Assembly (NCBI GenBank): GCA_007116635.1
Contig: SKIB01000011.1
Location: forward strand, 1 to 64,000
Reading direction: 5' to 3'
DNA length: 64,000 bases
Source of the DNA: Saccharospirillaceae bacterium
GTDB taxonomy: Bacteria; Pseudomonadota; Gammaproteobacteria; Pseudomonadales; Natronospirillaceae
The position numbers were made by a program, and so were the translations under genes. Position 1 is the first letter of the stretch, and each line of letters begins with the position of its first letter. Of the stretch, positions 16,055 through 25,346 are shown one piece after another. The notes below the pieces were generated by a model. It worked only from the letters and a program-made list of their open reading frames with translations. It ran no database searches and was not told where the DNA came from.

Positions 16055-17545
16055 TTAGTCAGCCTGCAGGTTGAGGGTGCTTAGTGTGTATTCTCGCACC
16101 CTGGCCAACAGCTTGGCGTCTTCCTTCAAAGATTGGCCATAGGATGGAATCATGTCGCGGAGCTTCTCTTGCCAGCTGGCTTGTTGCAGTTCTTTGGCAA
16201 AGCAGCTTTCAATGATGCCAAGCATGGCCTGGGTTGCAGTGGACGCACCGGGAGAGGCTCCCAACAGTGCAGCCAGGCTGCCATCCTGCGAACGAATGAC
16301 CTCGGTGCCAAATTCCAGCTTGCCCCCCTTGATTGGGTCTTTCTTGATGATCTGCACCCGTTGGCCAGCATGGCTGAGGTGCCAATCGTCACGATTGACC
16401 TCTGGCATAAAGGTTCTCAGTGCGGCAATGCGTTTGTCGTGGCTTTGCAGGGCTTCTTTGACCAGATATTGGGTCAGGCCAAGGTTATGCACGCCGGCAA
16501 ACAGCATGGATGTGAGGTTGCCTAGATTCACTGAACCCGGCAGATCCAGTACCGAGCCGCCCTCTTTCAAGAACTTGGTGGTGAAGCCGGCGTAAGGGCC
16601 AAACAGCAGCGCCTTTTCACCATTGATGATGCGGGTGTCCAGGTGTGGAACCGACATGGGCGGTGCGCCAATGGGAGCCTTGCCATAGACCTTGGCATGG
16701 TGCTGATTAACCAGCTCGGGCTTGGTGCACACCAGCCATTGGCCAGAGACCGGAAAGCCGCCATAGCCCTGACCCTCAGGGATGCCAGCCTTGTGCAGCA
16801 GAGGCAGAGCGCCACCGCCAGCACCCAAAAAAACAAAACGCGCATTGAATTCTTGATCGCGCTGCTCGCGTAAGCAGCGGGCGCGTAATTGCCAGCGGCC
16901 GTTGCTTTGTTGCTGTAGTTTTTCTACCCGATGGCGTAATTTCAGTTCGAAATTGCCTTGGATACTCAGCTCCTCGACCAAATGTCGCGTCAGGGCGCCA
17001 AAGTCGACATCACTGCCGTACTTCACTCGGGTGGCTGCTAAGGCTTGGCCGCGATCACGGCCCTGGGTGACCAGTGGCATCCACTGGCTGATACGGTCGA
17101 AATCTTCGCTGTATTCCATGTCGGCAAAGAGCGGGTGCTTGCTAAGCTCTTGATGACGCTGGCGCAAAAAGCCAACATTCTTATCACCCCAGACCAGACT
17201 TTGGTGCGGCGTGCGGTGAATGAAGTGGCTGGGCTGATGAATGATGCCTGCTTTAACCAAATAGGACCAAAATTGCAGGCTGGTCTCAAAGGCAGTATTG
17301 ATGTTAAAGGCCTTGCTGGTGTCTAGGCTACCATCAGGTCGTTCACTGGTGTAATTCAGCTCACAATAGGCTGCGTGACCCGTGCCGGCGTTGTTCCAGC
17401 CGTCAGAGCACTCTTTGGCCACACCATCCAGCTGCTCGATCATGGTGATGCGCAAGTTAGGGTCTAACTGGCGTAATAGCGTGCCAAGGGTGGCGCTCAT
17501 TACACCTGCGCCCACCAAGATGACATCGGAATCAATGCTGCTCAT
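16055..17545 (-). CDS. mqo: Malate:quinone oxidoreductase
   Basis: A membrane-associated FAD enzyme of the TCA cycle that oxidises malate to oxaloacetate and passes electrons to quinone. The 496-residue protein begins with the dinucleotide fold DVILVGAGVMSATLG and includes the family block DGWNNAGTGHAAYCELNYT. Late segments such as LLGASPGASTATQAMLG match Mqo, and its length is standard. The frame is open 34 codons further upstream, but the ATG at 17545 (MSSIDSD) is preferred since the family begins there. Confidence 0.95.
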   Translation of the reverse strand: MSSIDSDVILVGAGVMSATLGTLLRQLDPNLRITMIEQLDGVAKECSDGWNNAGTGHAAYCELNYTSERPDGSLDTSKAFNINTAFETSLQFWSYLVKAGIIHQPSHFIHRTPHQSLVWGDKNVGFLRQRHQELSKHPLFADMEYSEDFDRISQWMPLVTQGRDRGQALAATRVKYGSDVDFGALTRHLVEELSIQGNFELKLRHRVEKLQQQSNGRWQLRARCLREQRDQEFNARFVFLGAGGGALPLLHKAGIPEGQGYGGFPVSGQWLVCTKPELVNQHHAKVYGKAPIGAPPMSVPHLDTRIINGEKALLFGPYAGFTTKFLKEGGSVLDLPGSVNLGNLTSMLFAGVHNLGLTQYLVKEALQSHDKRIAALRTFMPEVNRDDWHLSHAGQRVQIIKKDPIKGGKLEFGTEVIRSQDGSLAALLGASPGASTATQAMLGIIESCFAKELQQASWQEKLRDMIPSYGQSLKEDAKLLARVREYTLSTLNLQAD

Positions 17546-17676
17546 AAAGGGTATCCTGAGTTGGTTTGGTTGGAGTAGGCAAACCAGTGTACGGCATGCA
17601 GTGCGCAAAGGCTCATTCTGTCGATTGCTGGTTGCATAGCGGCTCAACTCTGGGGGAGAGCTGGCCGCTGGTCAAT

Positions 17677-18888
17677 TTAAGCCGTCAGCTGCTGGATGGC
17701 TTTTTCTAAGCGAGCCAGACCTTGTTGCAGCTCTTCATCACTGATGTTCAGTGCAGGAGCGAAGCGCACCACATTGGCTCCGGCCATTAACACCAGCACG
17801 CCCTGTTCGCTGGCGGCCTGCATAACTTCTTTGGCCTTGCCTTGCCAGTGCGGTGCCATTACCGCTCCGACCAATAAGCCAAGGCCACGCACCTCACTGA
17901 AAATGCCGTATTCATTACCCAGTCGCTGCAGCTCAGTGGTCAGGTGCTGGGCGCACTGTTGTACCCTGGTCATGAAGGGGTCGGCCAACACCTGATCCAA
18001 TACCGCATTGGCCACGGCGCAGGCCAGAGCATTGCCACCAAAGGTGGTGCCATGGCTGCCCACATCCAAGGCCAGTGCGATTTCTTGAGTGGTTAGCATG
18101 GCGCTGATTGGGAAGCCGCCGCCCAAGGATTTGGCGCTGGTGAGGATGTCTGGCGTCACACCATAATGCTGATAAGCAAACAGCTGGCCACTGCGGCCAA
18201 TGCCAGACTGTACTTCGTCAAAAATCAGCAAGATGCCTTCTTGATCGCAAAGTTCGCGCAAGCCCTGCAGGTACTCAAGAGTGCCTGGCAGTACGCCACC
18301 TTCGCCCTGAATGGGTTCAACCATGATGGCACAGGTCTTAGGACCAACCGCTGCTTTCATGGCTGCCAGATCGTTATAGGGCACATGCACTATGCCCTTA
18401 GGCACGGGTTCAAAGCCCTCACGATATTTGGGCTGGCCCGTGGCTGTCAGAGTAAAGAGGGTGCGGCCATGAAAGGAGTTAAGGGTGGTTAGAATCTCAT
18501 AGCGATCTTGACCTTTTTTCCAGGCATAGCGTCTGGCCAGCTTTAGCGCGGCTTCATTGGCCTCGGCGCCACTGTTGGCAAAGAAGACTCGCTGAGCAAA
18601 GCTATGCTCGGTCAATTTTTTGGCCAGCGTCAGAGCGGGCTGGTTGGTGAAGATGTTGGACACATGCCACAGATTAGCCGCCTGCTCTTGCAGTGCCTCG
18701 ATTAATACGTCAGGACTATGACCCAGTACATTAACTGCAATCCCGCCGGTCAGGTCAAGGTACTCGCGGTCTTGGTCGTCCCAAAGCCGCGATCCCTTGC
18801 CGCGCACCGGCACAATGCCCATTGGGGCAAAGGTGGGAACCATGTATTGGTCAAAATCAGCTCGGCTTATCAGGGCTTTTGTTGTCAT
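17677..18888 (-). CDS. argD: Acetylornithine (succinyldiaminopimelate) aminotransferase
   Basis: A class III PLP transaminase of arginine (and possibly lysine) synthesis. The 403 residues show NSGAEANEAALKLAR, the Asp of IFDEVQSGIGRSG, and the PLP Lys in TSAKSLGGGFP. Roles in arginine catabolism (AstC) cannot be excluded from sequence alone. The ATG at 18888 (MTTKALIS) is favoured over upstream starts at 18897 (ATG) and 18906 (TTG). It overlaps the 3' end of the ABC permease gene by 32 bp, so translational coupling with an export operon is likely, an unusual partnership. Confidence 0.9.
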   Translation of the reverse strand: MTTKALISRADFDQYMVPTFAPMGIVPVRGKGSRLWDDQDREYLDLTGGIAVNVLGHSPDVLIEALQEQAANLWHVSNIFTNQPALTLAKKLTEHSFAQRVFFANSGAEANEAALKLARRYAWKKGQDRYEILTTLNSFHGRTLFTLTATGQPKYREGFEPVPKGIVHVPYNDLAAMKAAVGPKTCAIMVEPIQGEGGVLPGTLEYLQGLRELCDQEGILLIFDEVQSGIGRSGQLFAYQHYGVTPDILTSAKSLGGGFPISAMLTTQEIALALDVGSHGTTFGGNALACAVANAVLDQVLADPFMTRVQQCAQHLTTELQRLGNEYGIFSEVRGLGLLVGAVMAPHWQGKAKEVMQAASEQGVLVLMAGANVVRFAPALNISDEELQQGLARLEKAIQQLTA

Positions 18889-20059
18889 TTTTACCATCTT
18901 CAACAAAAAATCGGGCAGTCATTGTATGCAACCCTTGCCAAGGATGCCAGAGATGATGTTGTTTTTTTACCCAGCTTTGTGCTTTGGGCCACAGCAGGTA
19001 GAGCACAAAATACAGCAGGCTTAGGGCCAAAAGTTTTAGCATATAGCTCAGGCTTTCTTGCAGTTCAAGCTGCATGCTGGCATGGCTGACCATGGCCTCA
19101 ATCCCATGGGTGCTTGGCAATAGCTTGGCCAGCAGACTGAGCAGGGGTGGCAGCCCTTGATTGGGTATGGGATAACCAGAGCCGAAGAAAAAGGGCAGGC
19201 CCAGGGTCAACAAAAACAGCATGCTGCTTTCACGGCTGACAAAGATGCGGCACAGCCACAGACCCAGACTGGTGCAGGCCAGGGCAAAACAGAGGCAGGT
19301 TAACAGTAACGCCAAGCTGGGGCCGGCGCTTGGATAGCCTTGAAAGGGCAGCGCCCATAGCTGATACATCAGAGCCACGGCCAGACTGATGCTGCTAAAG
19401 CCCAGCAGTTGTTGCCAGTCCTTAGGCATCTCAAGCTGGCGCTCCTCACGCCATTTGCGCCACAGACAAATTCCAATTAATAGGCTTTGCTGGATCACCA
19501 TCACCCAAACCGCAGGGACTATGTAGGCTCCGTAGCTTTGCTGCCAGTTGTATAGAGCCAAGGAATTAAGCCTGGTCGGCTGACTGATGACCGCTGATTG
19601 GCTGCGATCCTGCCCGGCAAACAGGAGACGCTGCTGTTTGACGCCAACGCCCATACTAAGGCCAATTTCCGTCACGGTACTGATGATTTCACTGCCGGCC
19701 AACAACAGGCCACCATGGCCCTCCACCAGAATGTCAGCCGGTTGCTGGCGCAGTAGGCTGCGCTCATAGCCTTCAGGAATCAGCAACCAGCCAAGGGCCT
19801 GCTGTTGCGACATTAGCTCAAGCGCAAGGCCGGGGTCTTGGTCCTGGGCAATGATGTCGAGTTGCGGGCTGGCCTCTAACAAGCGAATAAATTGCCTTGA
19901 GGCAGCCGACTGATCTTGGTCAATCACCACCAGGGGCACATTCTGGATGCTATGTTGCAAATAAGGCAGGGGATAATAGAGTGCGTAGAGAACAGGTGCA
20001 ATGATTAACACCAGTAAAGCGCCCTTATCCTTTAGTATGGACAGATAAAAATTCAGCAT
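18857..20059 (-). CDS. ABC-2 type transporter permease (second of two)
   Basis: A 400-residue inner-membrane protein. One helix near the N-terminus (ALLVLIIAPVLYALYY) is followed by a large periplasmic loop (about 30-190) and then five or six helices, including a glycine/proline-rich LGLPFFFGSGYPIPNQGLPP re-entrant-type segment typical of the ABC2 (PF12698-like) permeases. The ATG at 20059 overlaps the TGA of the upstream permease by one base (TGATG), indicating translational coupling. The frame is open further upstream, but that part lies inside the first permease gene. The final codons overlap argD. No ATPase domain is present. Confidence 0.88.
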   Translation of the reverse strand: MLNFYLSILKDKGALLVLIIAPVLYALYYPLPYLQHSIQNVPLVVIDQDQSAASRQFIRLLEASPQLDIIAQDQDPGLALELMSQQQALGWLLIPEGYERSLLRQQPADILVEGHGGLLLAGSEIISTVTEIGLSMGVGVKQQRLLFAGQDRSQSAVISQPTRLNSLALYNWQQSYGAYIVPAVWVMVIQQSLLIGICLWRKWREERQLEMPKDWQQLLGFSSISLAVALMYQLWALPFQGYPSAGPSLALLLTCLCFALACTSLGLWLCRIFVSRESSMLFLLTLGLPFFFGSGYPIPNQGLPPLLSLLAKLLPSTHGIEAMVSHASMQLELQESLSYMLKLLALSLLYFVLYLLWPKAQSWVKKQHHLWHPWQGLHTMTARFFVEDGKNDNKSPDKPS

Positions 20060-21231
20060 CAGCGTTTTCCTAGGGCGTTGGCTTGGAATGCGCGCCGCCC
20101 AAGCAGCCACCAGCCAAGATAAAGAGGGGCCACAGCTAAGAGTGCAAGCCATAATAGGGCTCCACCCTGCTGCCACCAGTTTAACTGAGCGACGCCCATC
20201 TGGTTGTAGAGCACCAGCCAATGTGTCAGGGGCATCAGTGCGGCCCAAGCCTGGGCGGCCAGAGGCATACTGGTTAAGGGAAAGGCCTGACCGGCAAAGG
20301 CAAAGGCGGGGGCGACATAAAACCCGGTAGCACTCAGGCTGAAGCGCTGACTAAGGGTCACACCCAAAAATAACAGGCCAATGCCAACGCCAGACACCGC
20401 CAGCAAAAGGGTGACCAGCCAGAGTGCTAGGCTAAGTTGAAAGTCTGCCAGACCATGACTTAATAGTCCCAGATAAAGGCTGGTTAGCAGGACTGACCAG
20501 CAAACATAGAGCATAATCTTAGCTTGTAGATACCGCATGGGCTTTAAGCCTGACCAGCGCCGCCTAGCAAGCAATTGACCTCCACGAATCTCATTGCCAA
20601 GATCCTGTAAGACAAACAATAAACAAAGCAGCTGAAGAATGGCTAGGCTCATGGGCACCTGCAAAAAGGTATGGAACTGCATCGAAGGGTTGTGTAGCGC
20701 CAATGAATGCACCTGAATCGGGCTCGATAGTTGCTCGGCAAAGGTCTGTGGCTGGCCCGCTGCTTGTGCGCTCTTGCTCTCAATTAACTGATTAAAACTC
20801 AGGCTGGCTTGCACTAGATCGCGTTCGATCTGCCCTGAATGGGTGCTCCACTGGGCGTTATGCCATAGGGTTATGGGGTTGTCTTCTTGGCGCAGCAAGC
20901 GTTGTTCAAAACCAGATTCGATCTGCAGCAAGGCATAGGCCTGATGCTGACGGATCTGTTGTTCTGCACTGGCCAGGCTGTGCGGCCAGGCTTCAAGTTG
21001 GATGCCAGGGCTGGCGTCCATTAAGCGCAGCAGTTGGCGTGAACTGCTGCTTTGGTCATGGTCAATGACCAGAACCGGCAGATCGGTTACCGGCCCTTGG
21101 GCAAAAATCCAGCTGATCCAAGCCAGTAGCATCATAGGTAGCCACAACCAAAGCCAACGGTACTCGGTTTGTTGCCAAATCAGCAGCGCCTGAGCCTTGG
21201 CCAATTGCGGAAGAGGGCGAGCAGTCATCAT
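20059..21231 (-). CDS. ABC-2 type transporter permease (first of two)
   Basis: A 390-residue paralogue of the following permease with the same plan: one N-terminal helix (LWLPMMLLAWISWIFAQ), a large periplasmic loop with the matching DHDQSSSSRQLLRLMDASPGIQLEAW segment, then a C-terminal helical bundle. The shared loop motif (DxDQSxxSRQ...L..ASP) in both proteins shows duplication. Coupled starts and stops (TGATG at both ends) place it in one operon with the HlyD adaptor. Substrate unknown; probably lipophilic or drug-like compounds, by analogy with YbhR/YhiI systems. Confidence 0.88.
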   Translation of the reverse strand: MMTARPLPQLAKAQALLIWQQTEYRWLWLWLPMMLLAWISWIFAQGPVTDLPVLVIDHDQSSSSRQLLRLMDASPGIQLEAWPHSLASAEQQIRQHQAYALLQIESGFEQRLLRQEDNPITLWHNAQWSTHSGQIERDLVQASLSFNQLIESKSAQAAGQPQTFAEQLSSPIQVHSLALHNPSMQFHTFLQVPMSLAILQLLCLLFVLQDLGNEIRGGQLLARRRWSGLKPMRYLQAKIMLYVCWSVLLTSLYLGLLSHGLADFQLSLALWLVTLLLAVSGVGIGLLFLGVTLSQRFSLSATGFYVAPAFAFAGQAFPLTSMPLAAQAWAALMPLTHWLVLYNQMGVAQLNWWQQGGALLWLALLAVAPLYLGWWLLGRRAFQANALGKR

Positions 21232-22193
21232 CAAAGCACCACTAGAGTCATGCCCGGCTGCAATCTTGGATCAGGGTTTACCGGTCTGGCTTCCACCTGA
21301 AACGAGCGCAGGTGCATGCTCAGGTCACGGCCTTGACGCCAGGTGGCAAAGTCAGGCAGGGCTTGCCAGCGGCTGACCACAAATTGCAGTTCGTCTTCAA
21401 TGGCTGGGACATAGGCACTGAACTGTTGGCCAATGGCAAAGTTTGGCAACTGATCTTCACGCAGAGTAAACATGGCCCATTGCTCCTCTGGCAGCAACAG
21501 GGTGACCACGGGCAGGCCAGCGGGCGCCAGTTCACCGGGTTGCAGGATGACATCTGCCACCTGAGCAGAGCGAGGGGCGCGTTGCTCGATGTCGGCAAGC
21601 AGGGCCTCTACTTCGGCCAGCGCGGCCGTGGCTTGGCGCGCCTGGGCTTGGCTAGCAGCGCGTTCTTGGTCATGGGCGCCAGAGTTAGCCAGTTGCCAGC
21701 GAGCACGAGCCTGGGCTTGTTGGTCTAAGGCAGCCTGTCTCTGAGCCTGAATCTCATCGTATTGCTGGCGTGAAATTAGGCCTTCCTCATGCAGTGAACG
21801 CATGCGCTCATGAGTGGTGGCTAATAGCTGGGCCTGAGTTTGTGCGCGATGATATTCCAGTCTGGCCATTTCAATTTCTTCCTGCCTAGCGCCACTTTCG
21901 GTGCGTTGGCTGACAGCAAAGGCGGCATCTCTGGCTGCCTCTGCCTGAGCAAGCTTTGCATTGAGTTCGGGGCTGTGGATACGAAATAGCAGGTCGCCGG
22001 CCTCAACCATTTGCCCCGGTTTAACCATCACTGCCTCGACCCTGCCCGGAACCTTGGCAGCGATGCGAATGTCCTGTAATTCGACCTGGCCATAGATGGG
22101 CTGGTGTTGTTCCTGTTGCCAATGCCAGCAACCCAGCAGACTGATGCTCAGTAGCAGTAGAACCATTACACGAAAACGAACAGCAATGCGCAT
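21231..22193 (-). CDS. HlyD/YbhG-type periplasmic adaptor (membrane fusion) protein
   Basis: A 320-residue periplasmic adaptor. The N-terminus has a membrane anchor or lipobox-like sequence (SISLLGC). A first biotinyl-lipoyl half-motif (IAAKVPGRVEAVMVKPGQMVEAGDLLF) follows, then about 100 residues of alpha-helical hairpin rich in Ala/Gln/Glu. The second lipoyl half (AQVADVILQPGELAPAGLPVVTLL) and a beta-barrel close the protein. It bridges an inner-membrane pump to a TolC-like channel. The gene overlaps the following permease by one base (TGATG) and sits 33 bp after the TolC homologue. Confidence 0.92.
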   Translation of the reverse strand: MRIAVRFRVMVLLLLSISLLGCWHWQQEQHQPIYGQVELQDIRIAAKVPGRVEAVMVKPGQMVEAGDLLFRIHSPELNAKLAQAEAARDAAFAVSQRTESGARQEEIEMARLEYHRAQTQAQLLATTHERMRSLHEEGLISRQQYDEIQAQRQAALDQQAQARARWQLANSGAHDQERAASQAQARQATAALAEVEALLADIEQRAPRSAQVADVILQPGELAPAGLPVVTLLLPEEQWAMFTLREDQLPNFAIGQQFSAYVPAIEDELQFVVSRWQALPDFATWRQGRDLSMHLRSFQVEARPVNPDPRLQPGMTLVVL

Positions 22194-22226
22194 CTTAACT
22201 CCTTAACCATTTAAATCTGTGGGTTG

Positions 22227-23531
22227 TTAGCATGGGGTGTTGTCTAATAAATCAGACAGTTGTTCAAATTGTCCAAGCCTGAGCAGCAGGTCTGCCAAGG
22301 ACTGCAGATGTAAAAACTTTGCTTGAGCAATTTCCAGCTCGGTAACGGCCAATTGAAGTGTGGCCTCACTAAGCTCAAGGCTGGTGGCTTGGCCTGCGGC
22401 AAAGGCAAGTTGCTGCAGTCTGGCATTTTCTTCAGCTAGTAATAAATCTTGCTGCAGTAATTCATGAACCTGAATGCTGTGTGACAATCGGTGCTCGGCG
22501 ATCTCAAGGCCCATGATTAAATCCTGTTGAGCCTGCAGTTGTAGCATCTGGACTTGTTGATTCTGTAGCTCTGCTGCCTGCACCATTTGCCTTCTGGAGA
22601 CGCCAGTATTGATGGGTACTTGCAGGCCAAGGCCAAGCATCCAATCAGGCTCGCTCAGAGGCGACATGTGGGGATTAAGCTCTGCCTGGGCAAAAGCAAA
22701 TACCTGCGGGCGTAACTGGCTTCGCTCAATATTAATTTGTTCGGCACTGATCTTTTCCAAGGCGTGAAGTTTTTTTAGCCCAGGATGCTGCTGCATTGCG
22801 GTTAGTGTTAGTTGCTGGCTGGATTTGTCTAAGGGGGCGCTGATTTGTAATGGCGTGGCCAGACACTGGGCGGGCTGGCCAACCAATTGAGAAAAGTAAA
22901 TTTCTGCTTCTCGTCGTTGTTGTTGAGCCTGGCGCCAGCGGACGTAGCTTTGGTCAGCTGCAACGGCTGCCTGCATGCTCTGTAGTTGACTGATCATACC
23001 TTGGTCAGCAAAACGACTGGCACGGTGTTGATGCTCTTGTAGTAGTTGATAGGACTTGTGATAAATGTCTTCGGCTTCTTTGGCCAGTTGTAAGCCAAAG
23101 TAGCTGTCAATCAGCGTTCGAGTCATTTGGTCCTGAGTTTGCAATTGTTCGGCCTTGGCTTGCTCACTACTCCAGCGCAAGGCTTCTTGACTGGCAGTAA
23201 TTTTGCCACCGGTGTAGATAGGAGCAACAAGCTTGGCTTGAGCCCTTAGCCCGCCCTGATTCAGTTCGTACTGCCAATCTGGGTAAGGAGGAGGCAGGTC
23301 GGGCTCAATTAATTTTTGATACTGAACACCAGCAACTTCAAGATCGATACGAGGGCTGGCAAGCCAGCGATGTGCCTGATGTCGCTGTTGCTGGGCTTGC
23401 ACGTTTAGGTTTTGAGCTTTTAACTGATTTGAGTTGGCAAGCATACCCTGTTGGGCTTCCACTAGGGTCATTGCCTGGCTAGGCAGCCAACAGCTTAGGA
23501 AAAGTGTTGAACTAATGATAAAGGGGCGCAT
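22227..23531 (-). CDS. TolC-family outer membrane efflux protein
   Basis: A 434-residue protein with a signal peptide (MRPFIISSTLFLSCWLPSQA) and two TolC repeat halves made of long coiled-coil helices. Typical segments are AEDIYHKSYQLLQEHQHRASRFADQG and MLGLGLQVPINTGVSRRQMVQAA. It forms the outer-membrane exit duct for the HlyD/ABC-2 pump encoded immediately downstream. It is the first gene of the operon and is divergent from the lysR gene. Confidence 0.93.
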   Translation of the reverse strand: MRPFIISSTLFLSCWLPSQAMTLVEAQQGMLANSNQLKAQNLNVQAQQQRHQAHRWLASPRIDLEVAGVQYQKLIEPDLPPPYPDWQYELNQGGLRAQAKLVAPIYTGGKITASQEALRWSSEQAKAEQLQTQDQMTRTLIDSYFGLQLAKEAEDIYHKSYQLLQEHQHRASRFADQGMISQLQSMQAAVAADQSYVRWRQAQQQRREAEIYFSQLVGQPAQCLATPLQISAPLDKSSQQLTLTAMQQHPGLKKLHALEKISAEQINIERSQLRPQVFAFAQAELNPHMSPLSEPDWMLGLGLQVPINTGVSRRQMVQAAELQNQQVQMLQLQAQQDLIMGLEIAEHRLSHSIQVHELLQQDLLLAEENARLQQLAFAAGQATSLELSEATLQLAVTELEIAQAKFLHLQSLADLLLRLGQFEQLSDLLDNTPC

Positions 23532-23611
23532 AAATAACCTTGGTTTGCTCTAATGGTTGTCAAGGTAAGGGAAGATTTGTGCTGAATAAATATGCTTTCG
23601 TGTGATATATT

Positions 23612-23626
23612 TTGCGAAAAACGCAA
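23612..23626. promoter_or_regulatory. Candidate LysR operator between tolC-like and lysR genes
   Basis: The inverted repeat TTGCG-aaaaa-CGCAA lies 14 bp before the lysR ATG, in the AT-rich divergent promoter region. Its arm/spacer size fits LysR-type sites. A related ATATTTGCGAAAA sequence recurs at 24592-24604, after the lysR gene. Binding is inferred only. Confidence 0.5.
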
Positions 23627-23640
23627 TAATAGGGGTTGCC

Positions 23641-24561
23641 ATGAGTGAATTGCGCTGGATGAAAACCTTTATCTTGGTGGCGGAGCGCGGCAGTTTTTCC
23701 GCAGCTGCAGAACCATTACAAAGCTCGGTATCGGCCGTCAGTCGGGCGGTGCAGGAGCTTGAGGAGGAGTTGGGAGTACGTTTGCTCAATCGTTCGACCC
23801 GCAAGGTGGCTCTGACCGATGCCGGTCGTCGTTATCTTGAGCTTAGTAAACGAATTCTGGACGACTTGTCATTAGCCAAGGCGCAAATCCGAACTCAGGC
23901 TGGGCAGCTGGCTGGTCTACTAAGGCTGTCAGCACCTGTTAGCTTTGCGCAATATTATTTGCAGCCCATGCTTTTGGACTTCATGGCTAGCCATCCGCAA
24001 CTGGATTTGGATTTAGACTTGGCTCTCAGGCCACCTGATCTGGTGGAGTCTGGCTTTGATATCATTGTTTTTGCCGCTCGAGCAGGGTTTGATGCGGCCA
24101 TCTATGCGCGCTTTCTTGGCTCTTCGCCAGTGTTGTTGCTGGCTGCGCCGAGCTATTTAAAGGCCCGCACCGAGCTGAGGCATCCTGAGCAATTGCGTGA
24201 GCACCAGTTAATCGACCTCAATCATGAGCTGGCAGAGGGAGGGTGGTTGCTGCGTTGCGGGGATGAGGTCATTGAGGGAAGATCACTATATAAGGGGCGA
24301 TGGCACACTAACTCCTTGCAGTTTGCTATCAGTTTGGCCATCAATGGTCAGGGTATCGTTGCTGCCCCGGCCTATGCAGTGTCAGCACATTTGCAATCCA
24401 AGGAGTTGGTTCAGGTGTTGAATCATTGGACCTTGCCATCCTTAGACTATTACGCAGCAGTGCCCTCTCGGCGGCTGATGGAGCCAAGAGTGCAGGTATT
24501 ATTGGACTCCTTAAGTGATTTCGCTCGTATAGCGTCCAAAGGGGCGGGTGATGTGACTTAA
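23641..24561 (+). CDS. LysR-family transcriptional regulator
   Basis: A 306-residue DNA-binding regulator. An N-terminal winged helix-turn-helix (MKTFILVAERGSFSAAAEPLQSSVSAVSRAVQELEEELGVRLLNRS) is followed by a periplasmic-binding-protein-like effector domain. The ATG at 23641 is chosen because the family begins here; the frame is open 13 codons upstream. It is divergent from the TolC-HlyD-permease operon and is the likely local regulator of it. The effector is unknown. Confidence 0.93.
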   Translation: MSELRWMKTFILVAERGSFSAAAEPLQSSVSAVSRAVQELEEELGVRLLNRSTRKVALTDAGRRYLELSKRILDDLSLAKAQIRTQAGQLAGLLRLSAPVSFAQYYLQPMLLDFMASHPQLDLDLDLALRPPDLVESGFDIIVFAARAGFDAAIYARFLGSSPVLLLAAPSYLKARTELRHPEQLREHQLIDLNHELAEGGWLLRCGDEVIEGRSLYKGRWHTNSLQFAISLAINGQGIVAAPAYAVSAHLQSKELVQVLNHWTLPSLDYYAAVPSRRLMEPRVQVLLDSLSDFARIASKGAGDVT

Positions 24562-24742
24562 ATGAGAGATCAAACCTTAGCAAAAAGTAATATATTTGCG
24601 AAAATCGGGATAGTGTTTTCTGGTTGGTAATCTTCGTCCCGAATTGGGCCTTATGCTTGGATTGCGGTAAAATATTTGATCTCAACCCTTGGCAGGCCCC
24701 TTCATTCTGGGTGCAGTGTGCAATTAACGATGAGGTGCAGGT

Positions 24743-25324
24743 ATGAACGAATGGGAGCTATTTGCGAAAGAAATGTCAGGCGTTAGGCGAATTCAGCCTG
24801 AGACTCGGGTTGAACTCGCTCGTTCGCAACCCCTTGATAGGCAAGCCATCCAACAACGTCGCACGGCCGCTCAATCTTTACGAGAAAAAGACCCTAATCC
24901 TCTGACGGATAACCAGGTGCCTCAGGTGCATCCAACGGATATTATTGGCTATTGTCGTGATGGTGTTGCTCATGGGGTGTACCGCAATCTTCGTTTGGGC
25001 AAATATGAGCAGCAAGCCCGCCTTGATTTGCATCGCATGACTGTGGCTGAGGCCAGAGATGAGCTGTTTCGCTTTGTTATGGATTGTCAGAAATATGAGG
25101 TAAGGACTGCCATTATCTTGCCGGGCAAGGGTGAGCGAGGCCCAGAAAAGGCTGTTTTGAAGAGCTTTGTTGCTCATTGGTTGAAAAATCTTCAGGAAGT
25201 CTTAGCCTTTCATAGTGCTCAGCCCCAGCACGGTGGTGCTGGAGCTTTTTATGTGCTGTTGAAAAAGAGCGAAGCGGCTAAGACCCGTAATCGCGAGCAG
25301 TATTTGGCTGGCCGACATCAGTAA
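24743..25324 (+). CDS. smrA: Smr-domain endonuclease (SmrA-like)
   Basis: A 193-residue cytoplasmic protein. The N-terminal half is charged and probably disordered. The C-terminal Smr domain shows the conserved LDLHRMTVAEAR motif and the ILPGKGERG loop, ending in GGAGAFYVLLKK. Smr-domain proteins cleave RNA or DNA (nicking endonucleases; ribosome-rescue roles in some bacteria). A good Shine-Dalgarno (GAGGTGCAGG) precedes the ATG. It stands alone on the plus strand, converging on the OmpA-like gene 22 bp away. Confidence 0.9.
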   Translation: MNEWELFAKEMSGVRRIQPETRVELARSQPLDRQAIQQRRTAAQSLREKDPNPLTDNQVPQVHPTDIIGYCRDGVAHGVYRNLRLGKYEQQARLDLHRMTVAEARDELFRFVMDCQKYEVRTAIILPGKGERGPEKAVLKSFVAHWLKNLQEVLAFHSAQPQHGGAGAFYVLLKKSEAAKTRNREQYLAGRHQ

Positions 25325-25346
25325 TATGGCATTCCTGCCAGCAACA

